Source: Gp6-AA40 sp963741135
Lineage (GTDB): Bacteria; Acidobacteriota; Vicinamibacteria; Vicinamibacterales; UBA2999
DNA length: 64,000 nt
Reading direction: 5' to 3'
NCBI GenBank assembly: GCA_963741135.1
Contig: CAVUHC010000004.1
Span: forward strand, 1-64,000
In this document: one piece after another, positions 16,911 to 25,728 of the stretch
Layout of the letters: each line of letters begins with the position of its first letter
How positions within the stretch are numbered: position 1 is the first letter of the stretch
Made by a program: the position numbers and the translations under genes
The notes under the pieces: generated by a model
The model's input: the letters and a program-made list of their open reading frames with translations, nothing else
Told to the model about the DNA's origin: nothing
The model's database searches: none

Positions 16911-17312
16911 TCAGGGTCTTCTTGGGCTCGGTCGGCGACAGTGTGTTTCGAGCCACTTCGTATAGGCGCTTTCCCCGATCGCTCCAGCAGCGAGCGCCAG
17001 CGTCTTCACGACGACCTCGGCTTCAGGCGCTGCGAAGCGCTGCCGGTTCAGCTCGAGGAAGAGAACTGCCACCGTGAACCCGATTCTCTTGTTGCCGTCC
17101 ACGAACGGGTGGTTCTTGACAAGGCCTGCGGCGTAACTGGCCGCCAAGTCGAAGACGCTGGGCGTGCCATAGGCCAGAAGGTTCTGAGGCCGCGCCAAGG
17201 CAGAGTCCAGCAGCCCGGCGTCGCGCACCCCCGAGGCCCCGCCGAACTCAGCCAGCAGCTGATCGTGAAGCGTGAGGACGGTCTCCCGCCGCACCCAGAG
17301 CGGCGCCTTCAT
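16911..17312 (-). CDS. doc: Fic/Doc-family toxin (death-on-curing)
   Basis: A 133-residue Doc-type Fic protein. The Fic motif is NHPFVDGNKRIGFT (HPFxDGNKR, with the active His). Around it are LHDQLLAEFGGASGVRDAGL and VLFLELNRQRF, as in Doc toxins, which phosphorylate elongation factor Tu. The start ATG overlaps the antitoxin stop by four bases, so the two are translationally coupled. Length is normal. Confidence 0.9.
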   Translation of the reverse strand: MKAPLWVRRETVLTLHDQLLAEFGGASGVRDAGLLDSALARPQNLLAYGTPSVFDLAASYAAGLVKNHPFVDGNKRIGFTVAVLFLELNRQRFAAPEAEVVVKTLALAAGAIGESAYTKWLETHCRRPSPRRP

Positions 17313-17539
17313 TTTGCAAGCTCGCGCAGTGCGCGACGGTAGCGACGAATGATGTCCTGAGCCGCCTCCAGCTGGTGCAGCACCTCGGGTGTCGTCAAGG
17401 CCAGGCGGACGCTGCCATCCGGTGCCTCTGTCAGAGACAGCACATCTCCTTCCCGAACCTTGAGGTGCTGGAGCGCCTCTTTCGGAAGAACCACGCCGAC
17501 GGAATTGCCGATCTTGCGGAGCTTCAGTTCTCGAACCAT
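17309..17539 (-). CDS. AbrB/MazE/SpoVT-family antitoxin
   Basis: A 76-residue swapped-hairpin AbrB-type DNA-binding protein: MVRELKLRKIGNSVGVVLPK, EALQHLKVREGDVLSLTEA, then a helical tail (EAAQDIIRRYRRALREL) that would cover the Doc toxin. ATG 17539 is chosen over upstream starts because it begins the conserved domain. It lies upstream of doc and probably autoregulates the pair. Pairing AbrB-type antitoxin with Doc is known; the classical partner is Phd. Confidence 0.88.
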   Translation of the reverse strand: MVRELKLRKIGNSVGVVLPKEALQHLKVREGDVLSLTEAPDGSVRLALTTPEVLHQLEAAQDIIRRYRRALRELAK

Positions 17540-17718
17540 GAACCCAGTGTATCCACGAACGTTATAACGGACAAGTGATCTGGAAGAGCGCGGTCCTGCA
17601 CCCGGTGCGGGCGGGCAGCGGACCGTGTCTGTGGCTTGTGACACTGGCCGGAATCCCACCATAATGAGCCCGGTCGGTCTGCGCCGGGCAGTCGTGTCGA
17701 CGTGTCCTTATCACCATG

Positions 17719-17761
17719 TTCATCCACGCCGAATCGTTCATTCATCCACGCCGAATCGTTC
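17719..17761. repeat. Tandem 22-bp duplication
   Basis: The 21-mer beginning TTCATCCACGCCGAATCG occurs at 17719-17739 and again at 17741-17761. It lies just upstream of the P2 start and makes the open frame extend further 5' than the real gene. Confidence 0.8.
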
Positions 17762-17787
17762 CCCTGCGCGCACGAGCGGTAGAGGCC

Positions 17788-19075
17788 GTGGTGACGAGGG
17801 TACGAACGTGTGCGGTCGCCGCCGCGCTTGCCCTGATTGCGTGGCCGTCCGCGGGGGTGGTTGGCCAGGAGCCGGCGGTCAGCATGGTGGCGGACGAAGG
17901 GGAGGGGGCCAAGTACTGGCCGCGGTGGCGCGGGCCGTCCGGGCAGGGGCTGGTAACTGGCAGCGGGTACCCGGACACCTGGTCGGCCACACAGAACGTG
18001 TTATGGAAGACCCCCGTGCCCGGCAACGGGAACTCCTCCCCGATCGTCTGGCGCGATCGCGTCTTCCTCACGACAGCCACGGAGAATGGGAAGCGGTTGT
18101 CGCTGCTCGCGTACCGTCGCGCGGACGGCGTGCGGCTCTGGGAAACCGCTGCCCCGGACGGACGCACCGACTTCGGCGCGCACTACAAGAACGGCTACGC
18201 CTCGGCCACGCCCGCCACCGACGGCGAGCGCGTATACGTCTCTTTCGGCACGCGCGGCCTGTTCGCGTTCGATATGGACGGGAAGGCTGTCTGGCGGCGC
18301 GACCTTGGCGCGATGGACGCGTACCACGGAGCGGCCGGCTCACCGCTCCTCTACAAGAACCGCATCATCCTCTACCAGGACCAGTCGTCCGGCTCGTTCA
18401 TTGCCGCCTTCGACACGCGCACCGGCCAGCAGGTGTGGCGGACGGCGCGCGACGCGTCGGTCGGGTGGGGCACGCCGATCGCCGTCCACGTGGCCGATCA
18501 CGACGAGATCATCGTCAACGGTCAGCAGCGGGTGCTCGCGTACGACCCCGACACCGGCCGCGAGCTCTGGCGCTGCAACGGGAACACGTACGAAGTGATT
18601 CCGACGCCGGTGGTCGGCTACGGAATGGTGTTCTGCTCCTCGGGCCGCGCCGGCCCGACACTGGCGATCCGCCCCGGCGGGAAGGGCGACGTGACGCGCA
18701 CGCACCTGGCGTGGGAGACGCCCGCGCGGGTCACCGTTCGTGCCCTCTCCGATCCTGTTTGGCGCGCAGCTCTACACCATCAACGACATGGCCAGCATCA
18801 TCACGAGCCTCGATGCGATGACGGGACGCGTGCTCTGGCAAGGGCGGCTCGGCATGGCGCGCTACGAGGGATTTTCCGCCTCGCCTGTAGCCGTGGACGG
18901 CAAGGTCTTTTTTACCAACGACGACGGGGAGACGTTCGTGCTGCGCGCCGGACCGAAGTTCGAGCTGCTTCATGTGAACGCGATCGGCGAATCGACGCTC
19001 GCCTCGCCGGCGCTCGTGGACGGCCGCTGGTACATGCGAACCGCCCGGAATCTGATCGCGATCGGGCTTAGATAG
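17788..19075 (+). CDS. PQQ/BamB-like beta-propeller protein, frameshifted (P2)
   Basis: A secreted propeller of about 430 residues. The signal peptide VRTCAVAAALALIAWPSAG precedes YWPRWRGPSGQGLVTGSGYP, then blades with NSSPIVWRDRVFLTTATE, SPLLYKNRIILYQDQS and SASPVAVDGKVFFTNDDG. The frame shifts near 18735 (after AWETPARVTVR, resuming VPSPILFGAQLYTINDMA), a single-base indel. Likely start is GTG 17788 or 17791; frames further upstream run through the 22-bp duplication. It ends LIAIGLR*. Periplasmic; ligand unknown. Confidence 0.75.
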
Positions 19076-19082
19076 CTCTCGA

Positions 19083-19158
19083 CTCCCAACTCCCAATTCC
19101 CAACTGGCCGCGAGCGGCCAGGCTTTTGGGCGTTGGAAGTTGGAGGTTGGGAATTGGA
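19083..19158. repeat. Degenerate CCCAACTCCCAATT-type tandem tract with complementary arm
   Basis: About four units of TCCCAAC/T (19083-19104), a short middle containing a GGCCGCGAGCGGCC palindrome, then the complementary units TTGGAAGTTGGAGG... (19130-19158). The whole can form a hairpin between the converging genes and may serve as a bidirectional terminator. Similar tracts occur at 10660, 41283 and 63340. Confidence 0.7.
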
Positions 19159-19160
19159 GG

Positions 19161-19610
19161 TTACGCGGCCGGCCGGTAGTACAGCACCATTCCCGCACCG
19201 ATCGACGCGAGCACGAAACCGATGAACAGCATCGGGTTGATCGCGCTCTTGGGCGGATGAATCACCATCGACACCAGCACGTTGATGATCGGTGCGCCGC
19301 CGAAGACGAGCGGCATCACGTAGATTGGCTGCCCACCGAAGCGGAACGCGTAGATGATGCATGCGGCGCCCGCGGCGCCGAGAGCGCCGGCGATCGTCGC
19401 GGTGATGAGCCCCGTGGAGTTGAAATTCGACAGGCCCCCCTGGGCGCCCAGACTGGCAACGGGGAGGATCACGCCGATCAGAAAGTAGGCAACGCCGACG
19501 CAGAGCAGCGCCTTCAACGGATTGCCGAGCTGTATCTGCCCCAGGTAGAGGAGGACGCCATAGGCGCCCCACGAGAGCACGGCACCGGCGACGAAGAGCA
19601 TCCACCCCAT
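19161..19610 (-). CDS. Conserved membrane protein of unknown function
   Basis: A 149-residue inner-membrane protein with four or five hydrophobic helices: WMLFVAGAVLSWGAYGVLLY, CVGVAYFLIGVILPVAS, a Gly/Ala-rich helix ATIAGALGAAGAACIIYAF, then PLVFGGAPIINVLVSMVI and LFIGFVLASIGAGMVLYY. The layout recalls a half-size EamA/DMT-type protein, known mainly as a hypothetical in Acidobacteriota and Planctomycetes. ATG 19610 is chosen because GAGG lies nine bases upstream; an ATG at 19637 is the alternative. It is transcribed divergently from the HemN-like gene. Confidence 0.7.
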   Translation of the reverse strand: MGWMLFVAGAVLSWGAYGVLLYLGQIQLGNPLKALLCVGVAYFLIGVILPVASLGAQGGLSNFNSTGLITATIAGALGAAGAACIIYAFRFGGQPIYVMPLVFGGAPIINVLVSMVIHPPKSAINPMLFIGFVLASIGAGMVLYYRPAA

Positions 19611-19754
19611 ACGTCTTGGCCTCGCGTGTAGAGTCATGATTGTGTAATGAGGGCGCCGCGCGCCGGACACTCAATATACGACAGCGCCGCCGGGAATATG
19701 GCAGGCGCGGGCGTGACGTGTCAATCAGGTTCGCTGCGGTATAGTTGACGGATT

Positions 19755-21089
19755 GTGCCGGAAGGCAGATCGCTGGCGGTCGTCGAGCAAACGGAGGTGG
19801 GCAGCTATTTCGTCGCCAACTATCCCCCGTTTTCCGTGTGGAACACCGACGCCGTGCAGCGTGATGCGATGCCGGCGCTCCGCGCTGCCCCCGCAACCGG
19901 GGTTCCGCTCGGGATGTACCTCCACATTCCATTCTGCCGAAAACGCTGCCATTTCTGTTATTTCCGCGTCTACACCGACAAGAACGCCGAGGAAGTCGGC
20001 GACTATCTCGACGTGCTGGGCCGCGAGTGGGAGCTCACCGCGCGGATGCCGGCGCTGGCCGGCCGGCCGATCGACTTCGTCTACTTCGGCGGCGGGACGC
20101 CCTCGTTTCTCTCGACCAAGCAGCTCGATGGTCTGGTCAAACGGCTCACGGCGGTCACGCCGTGGGACGATGCCCAGGAGATCACGTTCGAGTGCGAGCC
20201 TGGGACACTGACCGAGACCAAGCTCGCCGCGATCCGGGGCATGGGCGTGACGCGGCTGAGCCTCGGCGTCGAGAACTTCAATGACGAGATCCTGGCGCTG
20301 AACGGCCGCGCACACCGCTCGCCCGAGGTCTACCGCTCCTACGAGTACGCCCGGTCGATCGACTTTCCCCAGATCAACATCGACCTGATTGCCGGCATGC
20401 TCGGCGAGACCGAGGAGAACTGGCGCGACTGCGTCGAGAAGACGCTGGCCTTGCAGCCGGACAGCGTGACCATCTACCAGATGGAGCTGCCGTTCAACAC
20501 GACGATCAGCCGCGACCTGCTGAAAGGGACCGGCCAGTTCGCGCAGACGGTCGCGACCTGGCCCACCAAGAGGCGCTGGGTAGGAGAGGCGTTTGCGGCC
20601 CTGGAGGCGGACGGCTATCACGTCGCCAGTGCCTATACGGCGGTCAAGAACCCGGAACGCACCCGGTTTCTCTACACGGATCGGCTGTGGCAGGGGGCCG
20701 ACCTCGCGGGGCTCGGGGTCGCGTCGTTCGGCCACGTGAACGGGGTCCACATCCAGAACCTCGACACGTGGGAGACCTATAGCGCAGCCATCCGCCGCAA
20801 CGAGTTGCCGCTCAGTCGCGCGTACAAGCCGACCGACGAAGAGCGGATGATTCGCGAGCTCGTGTTGCAACTCAAGCGAGGGTGGGTTCGACCTGTCTAC
20901 TTCACCGAGAAGTATGGGGTGGACATTCTCGAGCGATTCCAGCCAGCGCTCGAGTCGCTCGCGGCCGACGGCCATCTGGATGTTGCAAACGCGGAGATGG
21001 TCCGATTCACTCGCGACGCCCTGCTGCGGGTCGACACGCTGCTCGTGCGCTTCTTCAAGCCCGAGCACGCGGGAATCCGCTACACCTGA
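19755..21089 (+). CDS. HemN-like radical SAM enzyme
   Basis: A 444-residue radical SAM protein of the coproporphyrinogen-oxidase-like family. The cluster motif is YLHIPFCRKRCHFCYFRVYT (CxxxCxxC, about residue 60). It is followed by VYFGGGTPSFL and FECEPGTL, LSLGVENFNDEIL with NGRAHR, and the C-terminal HemN domain (RMIRELVLQLKRGWV). The HemN-specific N-terminal signature of true oxygen-independent coproporphyrinogen oxidases is not evident. Relatives include haem chaperones (HemW), haem-degrading enzymes and class C methyltransferases that build cyclopropanes. Direct coupling to a thioesterase and a halogenase-like enzyme argues for specialised metabolism. The start is GTG 19755. Confidence 0.85.
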   Translation: MPEGRSLAVVEQTEVGSYFVANYPPFSVWNTDAVQRDAMPALRAAPATGVPLGMYLHIPFCRKRCHFCYFRVYTDKNAEEVGDYLDVLGREWELTARMPALAGRPIDFVYFGGGTPSFLSTKQLDGLVKRLTAVTPWDDAQEITFECEPGTLTETKLAAIRGMGVTRLSLGVENFNDEILALNGRAHRSPEVYRSYEYARSIDFPQINIDLIAGMLGETEENWRDCVEKTLALQPDSVTIYQMELPFNTTISRDLLKGTGQFAQTVATWPTKRRWVGEAFAALEADGYHVASAYTAVKNPERTRFLYTDRLWQGADLAGLGVASFGHVNGVHIQNLDTWETYSAAIRRNELPLSRAYKPTDEERMIRELVLQLKRGWVRPVYFTEKYGVDILERFQPALESLAADGHLDVANAEMVRFTRDALLRVDTLLVRFFKPEHAGIRYT

Positions 21090-21095
21090 TCGCCG

Positions 21096-21512
21096 ATGAC
21101 TGCCCGTTCCGGGTACCGGATCAGACGTCGCGTGCAGTTCTACGAGGTCGATTCGGCCGGAATGGTTCATTTCAGTTGGTACTTCCGGTACATGGAGGAA
21201 GCGGAGCACGCCCTGTGGCGGGAGGCCGGGCTGACGATCGCCCCGGTCAACAAGACAGTCGGTTTCCCGCGCGTGTCCGCGGCGTTCGATTACCATCATC
21301 CGCTCCGGTTCGAAGACGAGTTCGACGTATCGATTCGCATAGTCGCGATGAGTGACAAGACGATCCGCTACACGTGCGAGCTCACGCGCGACGAGGTAAA
21401 GATTGCCACCGGCACTCTGACGATCGTCTGCGTCAGCACGCGGCCGGGCGAGCCGATGAAGGCCGTCTCGATTCCCGCCGAGATCGTGGAGCGGTTCGTG
21501 GTGGAGGGGTAA
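21096..21512 (+). CDS. Hotdog-fold acyl-CoA thioesterase (4HBT family)
   Basis: A 138-residue hotdog thioesterase. VQFYEVDSAGMVHFSWYFRY is the 4HBT active-site region, with Asp in the position of the catalytic Asp of 4-hydroxybenzoyl-CoA thioesterase. It is followed by FDYHHPLRFEDEFDVSIRIV. It would hydrolyse an acyl-CoA or acyl-carrier thioester in the cytoplasm. It starts 6 bp after the HemN-like stop and ends 4 bp before the flavoenzyme start, so the three form a tight operon. Confidence 0.88.
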   Translation: MTARSGYRIRRRVQFYEVDSAGMVHFSWYFRYMEEAEHALWREAGLTIAPVNKTVGFPRVSAAFDYHHPLRFEDEFDVSIRIVAMSDKTIRYTCELTRDEVKIATGTLTIVCVSTRPGEPMKAVSIPAEIVERFVVEG

Positions 21513-21516
21513 CGAC

Positions 21517-22839
21517 GTGTCCGTGGTCGGTCGAACGAATCCTGATGTCGTGGTGATCGGAGGCGGCCCCGCCGGCTCGACGGTCTCTACGCTTCTTGCC
21601 CAGCAGGGCGTTCGTGTGGAGCTCTTCGAGCGCGAACGCTTCCCGCGTTTTCATATCGGCGAATCGCTGATTCCCGAGACCTACTGGGTGCTGAAGCGGC
21701 TGAACATGCTGCCGAAGATGCAGCAGAGTCACTTCGTCAAGAAGTACAGCGTGCAGTTCGTGAACGCGATCGGCCGGAACTCCGCCCCCTTCTACTTCTG
21801 GGACAACAAGCCGCACGAGTGCTCCCAGACCTGGCAGGTGGTCCGCAGCGAGTTCGACCAGATGATGCTGAACAACGCGCGCGAGCACGGCGTGGCCGTG
21901 CACGAAGGCGTGCGCGTGCACGACGTCCTGTTCGAGGACGACCGCGCCATCGGCGTGAAGATCAAGGACGAGGACGGCTCGTTCCGAGAGGTGCGCGCAC
22001 AGGTCGTCGTCGACGCCAGCGGGCAGAACGGGCTCATCATGAACCGCCGGCGGCTGCGCGTCTGGGATCCGACGCTTAACAAGGGTGCGATCTGGACGTA
22101 CTGGGAAGGCGCGTATCGCGACACCGGACGCGACGAAGGCGCCACCTTGGTCATCCAGACCGGCAACAAGAACGGCTGGTTCTGGTACATCCCGCTCCAC
22201 AACGACATCCTCAGCGTCGGCGTCGTGGCGCCGTTCGACTATCTCTTCAAGGGGCGCACCGACTACGCGCAGACCTACCACGAGGAAGTCGAAAGGTGCC
22301 CGGGCGTCAAGGAACGCGTGGCAAACGCGAAGCGCGTGACCGGGTACTTTGCGACGAAGGACTACTCGTATCGCTCGAAGCAGGTGGCCGGCGACGGCTG
22401 GGTGCTCGTCGGCGATGCGTTCGGCTTCCTCGACCCGTTGTATTCCTCCGGCGTGCTCCTGGCGCTCAAGTCGGGAGACATGGCCGCCGACGCGATCATC
22501 GAGGGGCTGAAGACGGGAGACACGTCCGGCGCGCAGCTCGGGAAGTGGGGGGCAGGATTCAACGAGGGGGTCGATCGCATGCGGCGTCTCGTCTGTGAGT
22601 ACTACGACGGCTTCAGCTTTGGCGGCATGGTCCGCAAGTACCCGCACCTGCAGGGCACGCTGACTGACCTTCTGATTGGCGACCTCTTCACCGATCGCGT
22701 GGATCAAGTGTGGGGGCCGCTGGAGTCGCTGTACCCGCCGGGGAAAGCGCCGGTGCCGCGCTGGGACGCCGGCACGCCGGCCGATCTCGTGCCGGACAAG
22801 GCCAACGATCTCGTCCTTCCCGAGGGACGTCGCCCCTGA
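21517..22839 (+). CDS. FAD-dependent halogenase-like oxidoreductase
   Basis: A 440-residue flavoprotein. The N-terminal dinucleotide motif is VVVIGGGPAGSTVSTLLAQQ. FPRFHIGESLIPETYW is typical of the CmlS/geranylgeranyl-reductase and phenolic-halogenase branch. NGWFWYIPLHNDILSVG contains the WxWxIP signature of flavin-dependent halogenases, and GDAFGFLDPLYSSGVLLALK is the second FAD motif. It may halogenate or hydroxylate a carrier-bound or aromatic substrate, though many family members carrying this motif have no proven halogenase activity. The GTG start at 21517 has GGAGGGG upstream. It is part of the operon with the radical SAM enzyme and thioesterase. Confidence 0.82.
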   Translation: MSVVGRTNPDVVVIGGGPAGSTVSTLLAQQGVRVELFERERFPRFHIGESLIPETYWVLKRLNMLPKMQQSHFVKKYSVQFVNAIGRNSAPFYFWDNKPHECSQTWQVVRSEFDQMMLNNAREHGVAVHEGVRVHDVLFEDDRAIGVKIKDEDGSFREVRAQVVVDASGQNGLIMNRRRLRVWDPTLNKGAIWTYWEGAYRDTGRDEGATLVIQTGNKNGWFWYIPLHNDILSVGVVAPFDYLFKGRTDYAQTYHEEVERCPGVKERVANAKRVTGYFATKDYSYRSKQVAGDGWVLVGDAFGFLDPLYSSGVLLALKSGDMAADAIIEGLKTGDTSGAQLGKWGAGFNEGVDRMRRLVCEYYDGFSFGGMVRKYPHLQGTLTDLLIGDLFTDRVDQVWGPLESLYPPGKAPVPRWDAGTPADLVPDKANDLVLPEGRRP

Positions 22840-22856
22840 AGATCACGCGGGCCGCC

Positions 22857-24215
22857 GTGGCCTACGTCGCCATGGTGCTCGCTGCCGTGGTGATCGTCCT
22901 GATCGTCCGCCGCATGGGCGACACACTCTCCGCCCCTGCACCGGACGTGGCGCGTTTGACCACCGCCGCCTCCACGTCTGCCGCGCAGAACGTCCTGCTG
23001 CACCTGCTGGTTGCGCTCACCGCCGTGGTCGTCGTCGGCCAGCTGCTCGGCCGCTGGTTTGCCGCGATCGGCCAGCCGCCGGTCATCGGGGAGGTCGTCG
23101 GCGGCGTGCTACTCGGGCCGTCCCTGCTCGGGGCGATAGCCCCCGCGGCCTACCGCTTCATTCTCCCGCCCGACGTGATGCCGTACCTCGGTATCGTCGC
23201 CCAGCTCGGGGTCATTCTCTACATGTTCCGGGTCGGGCTCGAGCTGAACCCGGACCTGCTGCGCGGGCAGGTGCACGCGACCGTGGCGATTTCTCACGCG
23301 AGCATCGTCCTCCCGTTTGTGCTCGGCGCCGTGCTGGCGCTCTACCTGTATCCCCGCGTCTCGACAGACGACGTGCCGTTCTTCGCCTTCGCGCTCTTCC
23401 TCGGCATCGCAATGTCGATCACTGCGTTTCCCGTGCTCGCACGGATCCTGTCCGACCTCGGGATCAGCCGTACCCCGCTCGGCGTCGCCGCGCTCACGTG
23501 CGCGGCGGTCGACGATGTGACCGCGTGGTGCCTGCTGGCGCTGGTCGTGGGGCTGGTGCAGGCCACGCCGGGCAGCGCGCTGCTGGTGACGGCGCTCACG
23601 CTGGCGTTCATCGGCGTCATGTTCGGTGCCGTGCGTCCGTTCGTCGCGCGGCTCGTGCGTACATCCGGGGATCGCGAGCCGTCGCGCGGCATCATCGCGC
23701 TGACGCTGGCGGCACTGCTGGCGGCGACGCTCGTCACGGAGGCCATCGGCGTGCATGCCATTTTCGGCGCGTTCCTGTTCGGAGCCGTCCTCCCGCACGA
23801 CAGCCGGCTGGCCCGCACCCTCACGCAGAGCCTGGATCATCTCGTCGCCATCGTGTTGCTGCCCGCGTTCTTCGCGTTCGCAGGCGTGCGCACGGAGATC
23901 GGGCTGCTCTCGGGTTGGGATGCGTGGCTCACCTGTGGCCTCATCATCGCCGTGGCAACAGTGGGGAAGGTGGTCGGGACGCTGCTGGCCGGACGCGCGA
24001 CAGGCCTGGGCTGGCGTCAGGCCGCCGCCCTGGGCGTGCTGATGAACACTCGTGGCCTGATGCAGTTGATCGTCCTGACCGTCGGCCTCGACCTCGGCGT
24101 CATTTCGCCGGCGCTCTTCACGATGATGGTGATCATGGCGCTGGTGACGACGATGGCCACGACGCCCGTGTTCAGGAGGATCGTCCCTGCCGAAACGGCC
24201 GTTCAATCCGTCTAG
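22857..24215 (+). CDS. Cation:proton antiporter (CPA2, KefB/NapA-like)
   Basis: A 452-residue Na+/H+ exchanger-domain protein with about 13 membrane helices. Landmarks are GQPPVIGEVVGGVLLGPSLL, IVAQLGVILYMFRVGLEL, FLGIAMSITAFPVLARILSD and TCAAVDDVTAWCLLALVVGL (the ion-binding DD-type motif). Later come IFGAFLFGAVLP and NTRGLMQLIVL. The RCK domain found in Kef channels is absent. It begins about 20 bp after the flavoenzyme stop; GTG 22857 fits best, with ATG 22872 as alternative. It may be the fourth gene of the operon, perhaps as an exporter, or an independent pH/ion homeostasis gene. Confidence 0.85.
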   Translation: MAYVAMVLAAVVIVLIVRRMGDTLSAPAPDVARLTTAASTSAAQNVLLHLLVALTAVVVVGQLLGRWFAAIGQPPVIGEVVGGVLLGPSLLGAIAPAAYRFILPPDVMPYLGIVAQLGVILYMFRVGLELNPDLLRGQVHATVAISHASIVLPFVLGAVLALYLYPRVSTDDVPFFAFALFLGIAMSITAFPVLARILSDLGISRTPLGVAALTCAAVDDVTAWCLLALVVGLVQATPGSALLVTALTLAFIGVMFGAVRPFVARLVRTSGDREPSRGIIALTLAALLAATLVTEAIGVHAIFGAFLFGAVLPHDSRLARTLTQSLDHLVAIVLLPAFFAFAGVRTEIGLLSGWDAWLTCGLIIAVATVGKVVGTLLAGRATGLGWRQAAALGVLMNTRGLMQLIVLTVGLDLGVISPALFTMMVIMALVTTMATTPVFRRIVPAETAVQSV

Positions 24216-24229
24216 CACTGTCACGTTTT

Positions 24230-24432
24230 AGCCAAGGCCACGAAGACCACGAAGGGTCGCGTTCGACCGGTCGGCCTGCCGTGCAGGCCGATGGCGCGAT
24301 TGGCGAAACCGCGAACACAAGCCGCAAATTGAAATCTCCTGCGGTTTGCGTTCGCGGTTTCGCCCATCGCGCGCCGCCTTCGGCGGCCCGGTCGAACAAT
24401 CGTCTTTGTGACCTTTGTGTCCTCTGTGGTTG
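24230..24432. repeat. Composite inverted-repeat element (CACGAAGACCACGAAG type)
   Basis: Outer arms at 24230-24273 and 24391-24432 (units CCACGAAG... and CTTTGTGACC..., plus the complementary GGTTCGAC/GTCGAAC pieces) and inner arms near 24291-24326 and 24339-24372 (GGCGAAACCGCGAAC and its complement). The 200-bp element can fold into one long hairpin. It is followed by GTGGGTCGTGTCTG-type sequence shared with 26438 and 10713. Confidence 0.75.
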
Positions 24433-24500
24433 AAAACCGTGGGTCGTGTCTGTGATGCGCTCTAGGCGCCGAAGGCGCGCTAACATAGGCTAGTTTTTCA

Positions 24501-25728
24501 ATGCGACCTCTCCTCCTCGGATCGGCGGTGCTCGCGCTTGCACTTGGGGCGCAAGCGATCGCGGCGGACTGGCCCCAGGTCCTCGGTCCCGGCCGCAACG
24601 GGGTCTACGGCGGACCACCACTGAGTGAAACATGGGGAGCGACCGGCCCACGCGTGGTCTGGCGTCGGCAGATCGGCCAGGGACTCAGCGGCCCGGTCGT
24701 CGTTCAGAATCGCGTCATCCTCTTCCATCGCGTTGCGAATCGCGAGATCGTCGAAGCCATCGATGCCGCCACCGGCAAGACGCAGTGGCAGTACGCGTAT
24801 CCGACGTCCTACCGGGACGATTTCGGCTTCGACGAGGGCCCACGCGCGGTGCCTGTGGTCGCCAATGGCGTCGTGTATACGTTTGGGGCCGAGGGGCAAC
24901 TCCACGCCGTGGATCTCGCGAGCGGAATGAAGATCTGGAGCGAGGACACCATGCGCCGGTTCGGCGTGCCGAAAGGCTTCTTTGGCGCCGCCGGTTCGCC
25001 GCTCGTCGAGGACGGAAGAGTCATCGCAAACATCGGCGGTAAAAATGCCGGCATCGTGGCATTCGACGCGAAGACCGGAAAAGTGCTCTGGACGGTCACC
25101 GACGACGGAGCGAGTTACTCGTCGGGGATTGGCGCCACGATCGCCGGGCGCCGCTACGCGGTTTTTCTGACGCGCAACGGGCTTGTCGGGCTTGATCCCG
25201 CGACTGGTCAGGTGCGATTTGAGCGGCAATGGCGTGCCAGACAGGCCGCATCGGTGAATGCGGCGACGCCGGTCATCAATGGCGATTCGATTTTTGTTTC
25301 GGCCGAATACGGGCCCGGCGCGGGCGTGCTGCGATTCGACGGGTCGAAGCTGACCGACGTATGGTCGTCCGACGATGTGCTCTCGAATCACTACTCGACG
25401 AGCGTGTATTCCGGCGGATATCTCTACGGCTTTCATGGCCGGCAGGAGTTCGGCCAGAGCTTCCGCGCCGTGGAATTTCAGACGGGCAAAGTCCGCTGGA
25501 GTCAGGATCGATTCGGCGCCGGAAGCGTCACGCTCGCCGGCAATCGACTGCTGATCCTCCGCGAGAATGGCGAGATGGTTCTCGCTGGCCGCTTCCCCCG
25601 ATGGTTTCAAGCCGATCGCGCGCGCGCAGATTCTTCCGGCAACCGTGCGTGCCTACCCTGCGATCGCCGACGGCATGGTGTACGTCCGCAATGACGACAC
25701 GCTGGTCTGTCTCGACTTGCGAAAATGA
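24501..25728 (+). CDS. PQQ/BamB-like beta-propeller protein, frameshifted (P3)
   Basis: A secreted propeller of about 408 residues with signal peptide PLLLGSAVLALALGAQAIA and mature start ADWPQVLGPGRNGVYGGPPL. Blades include SGPVVVQNRVILFHRV, VPVVANGVVYTFGAEGQ, SPLVEDGRVIANIGG and STSVYSGGYLYGFHG. A single-base indel near 25598 (in a CCCCC run) breaks the last blade; the other frame continues SPDGFKPIARAQILPATVRA and ends VCLDLRK*. Its TGA overlaps the ATG of the next gene by four bases (ATGA), so the pair is coupled. Confidence 0.78.

Noticed and set aside
19755..21089. Oxygen-independent coproporphyrinogen oxidase (HemN proper)
   Set aside because: The HemN-family core is present, but no other haem genes are nearby and the operon context points elsewhere.
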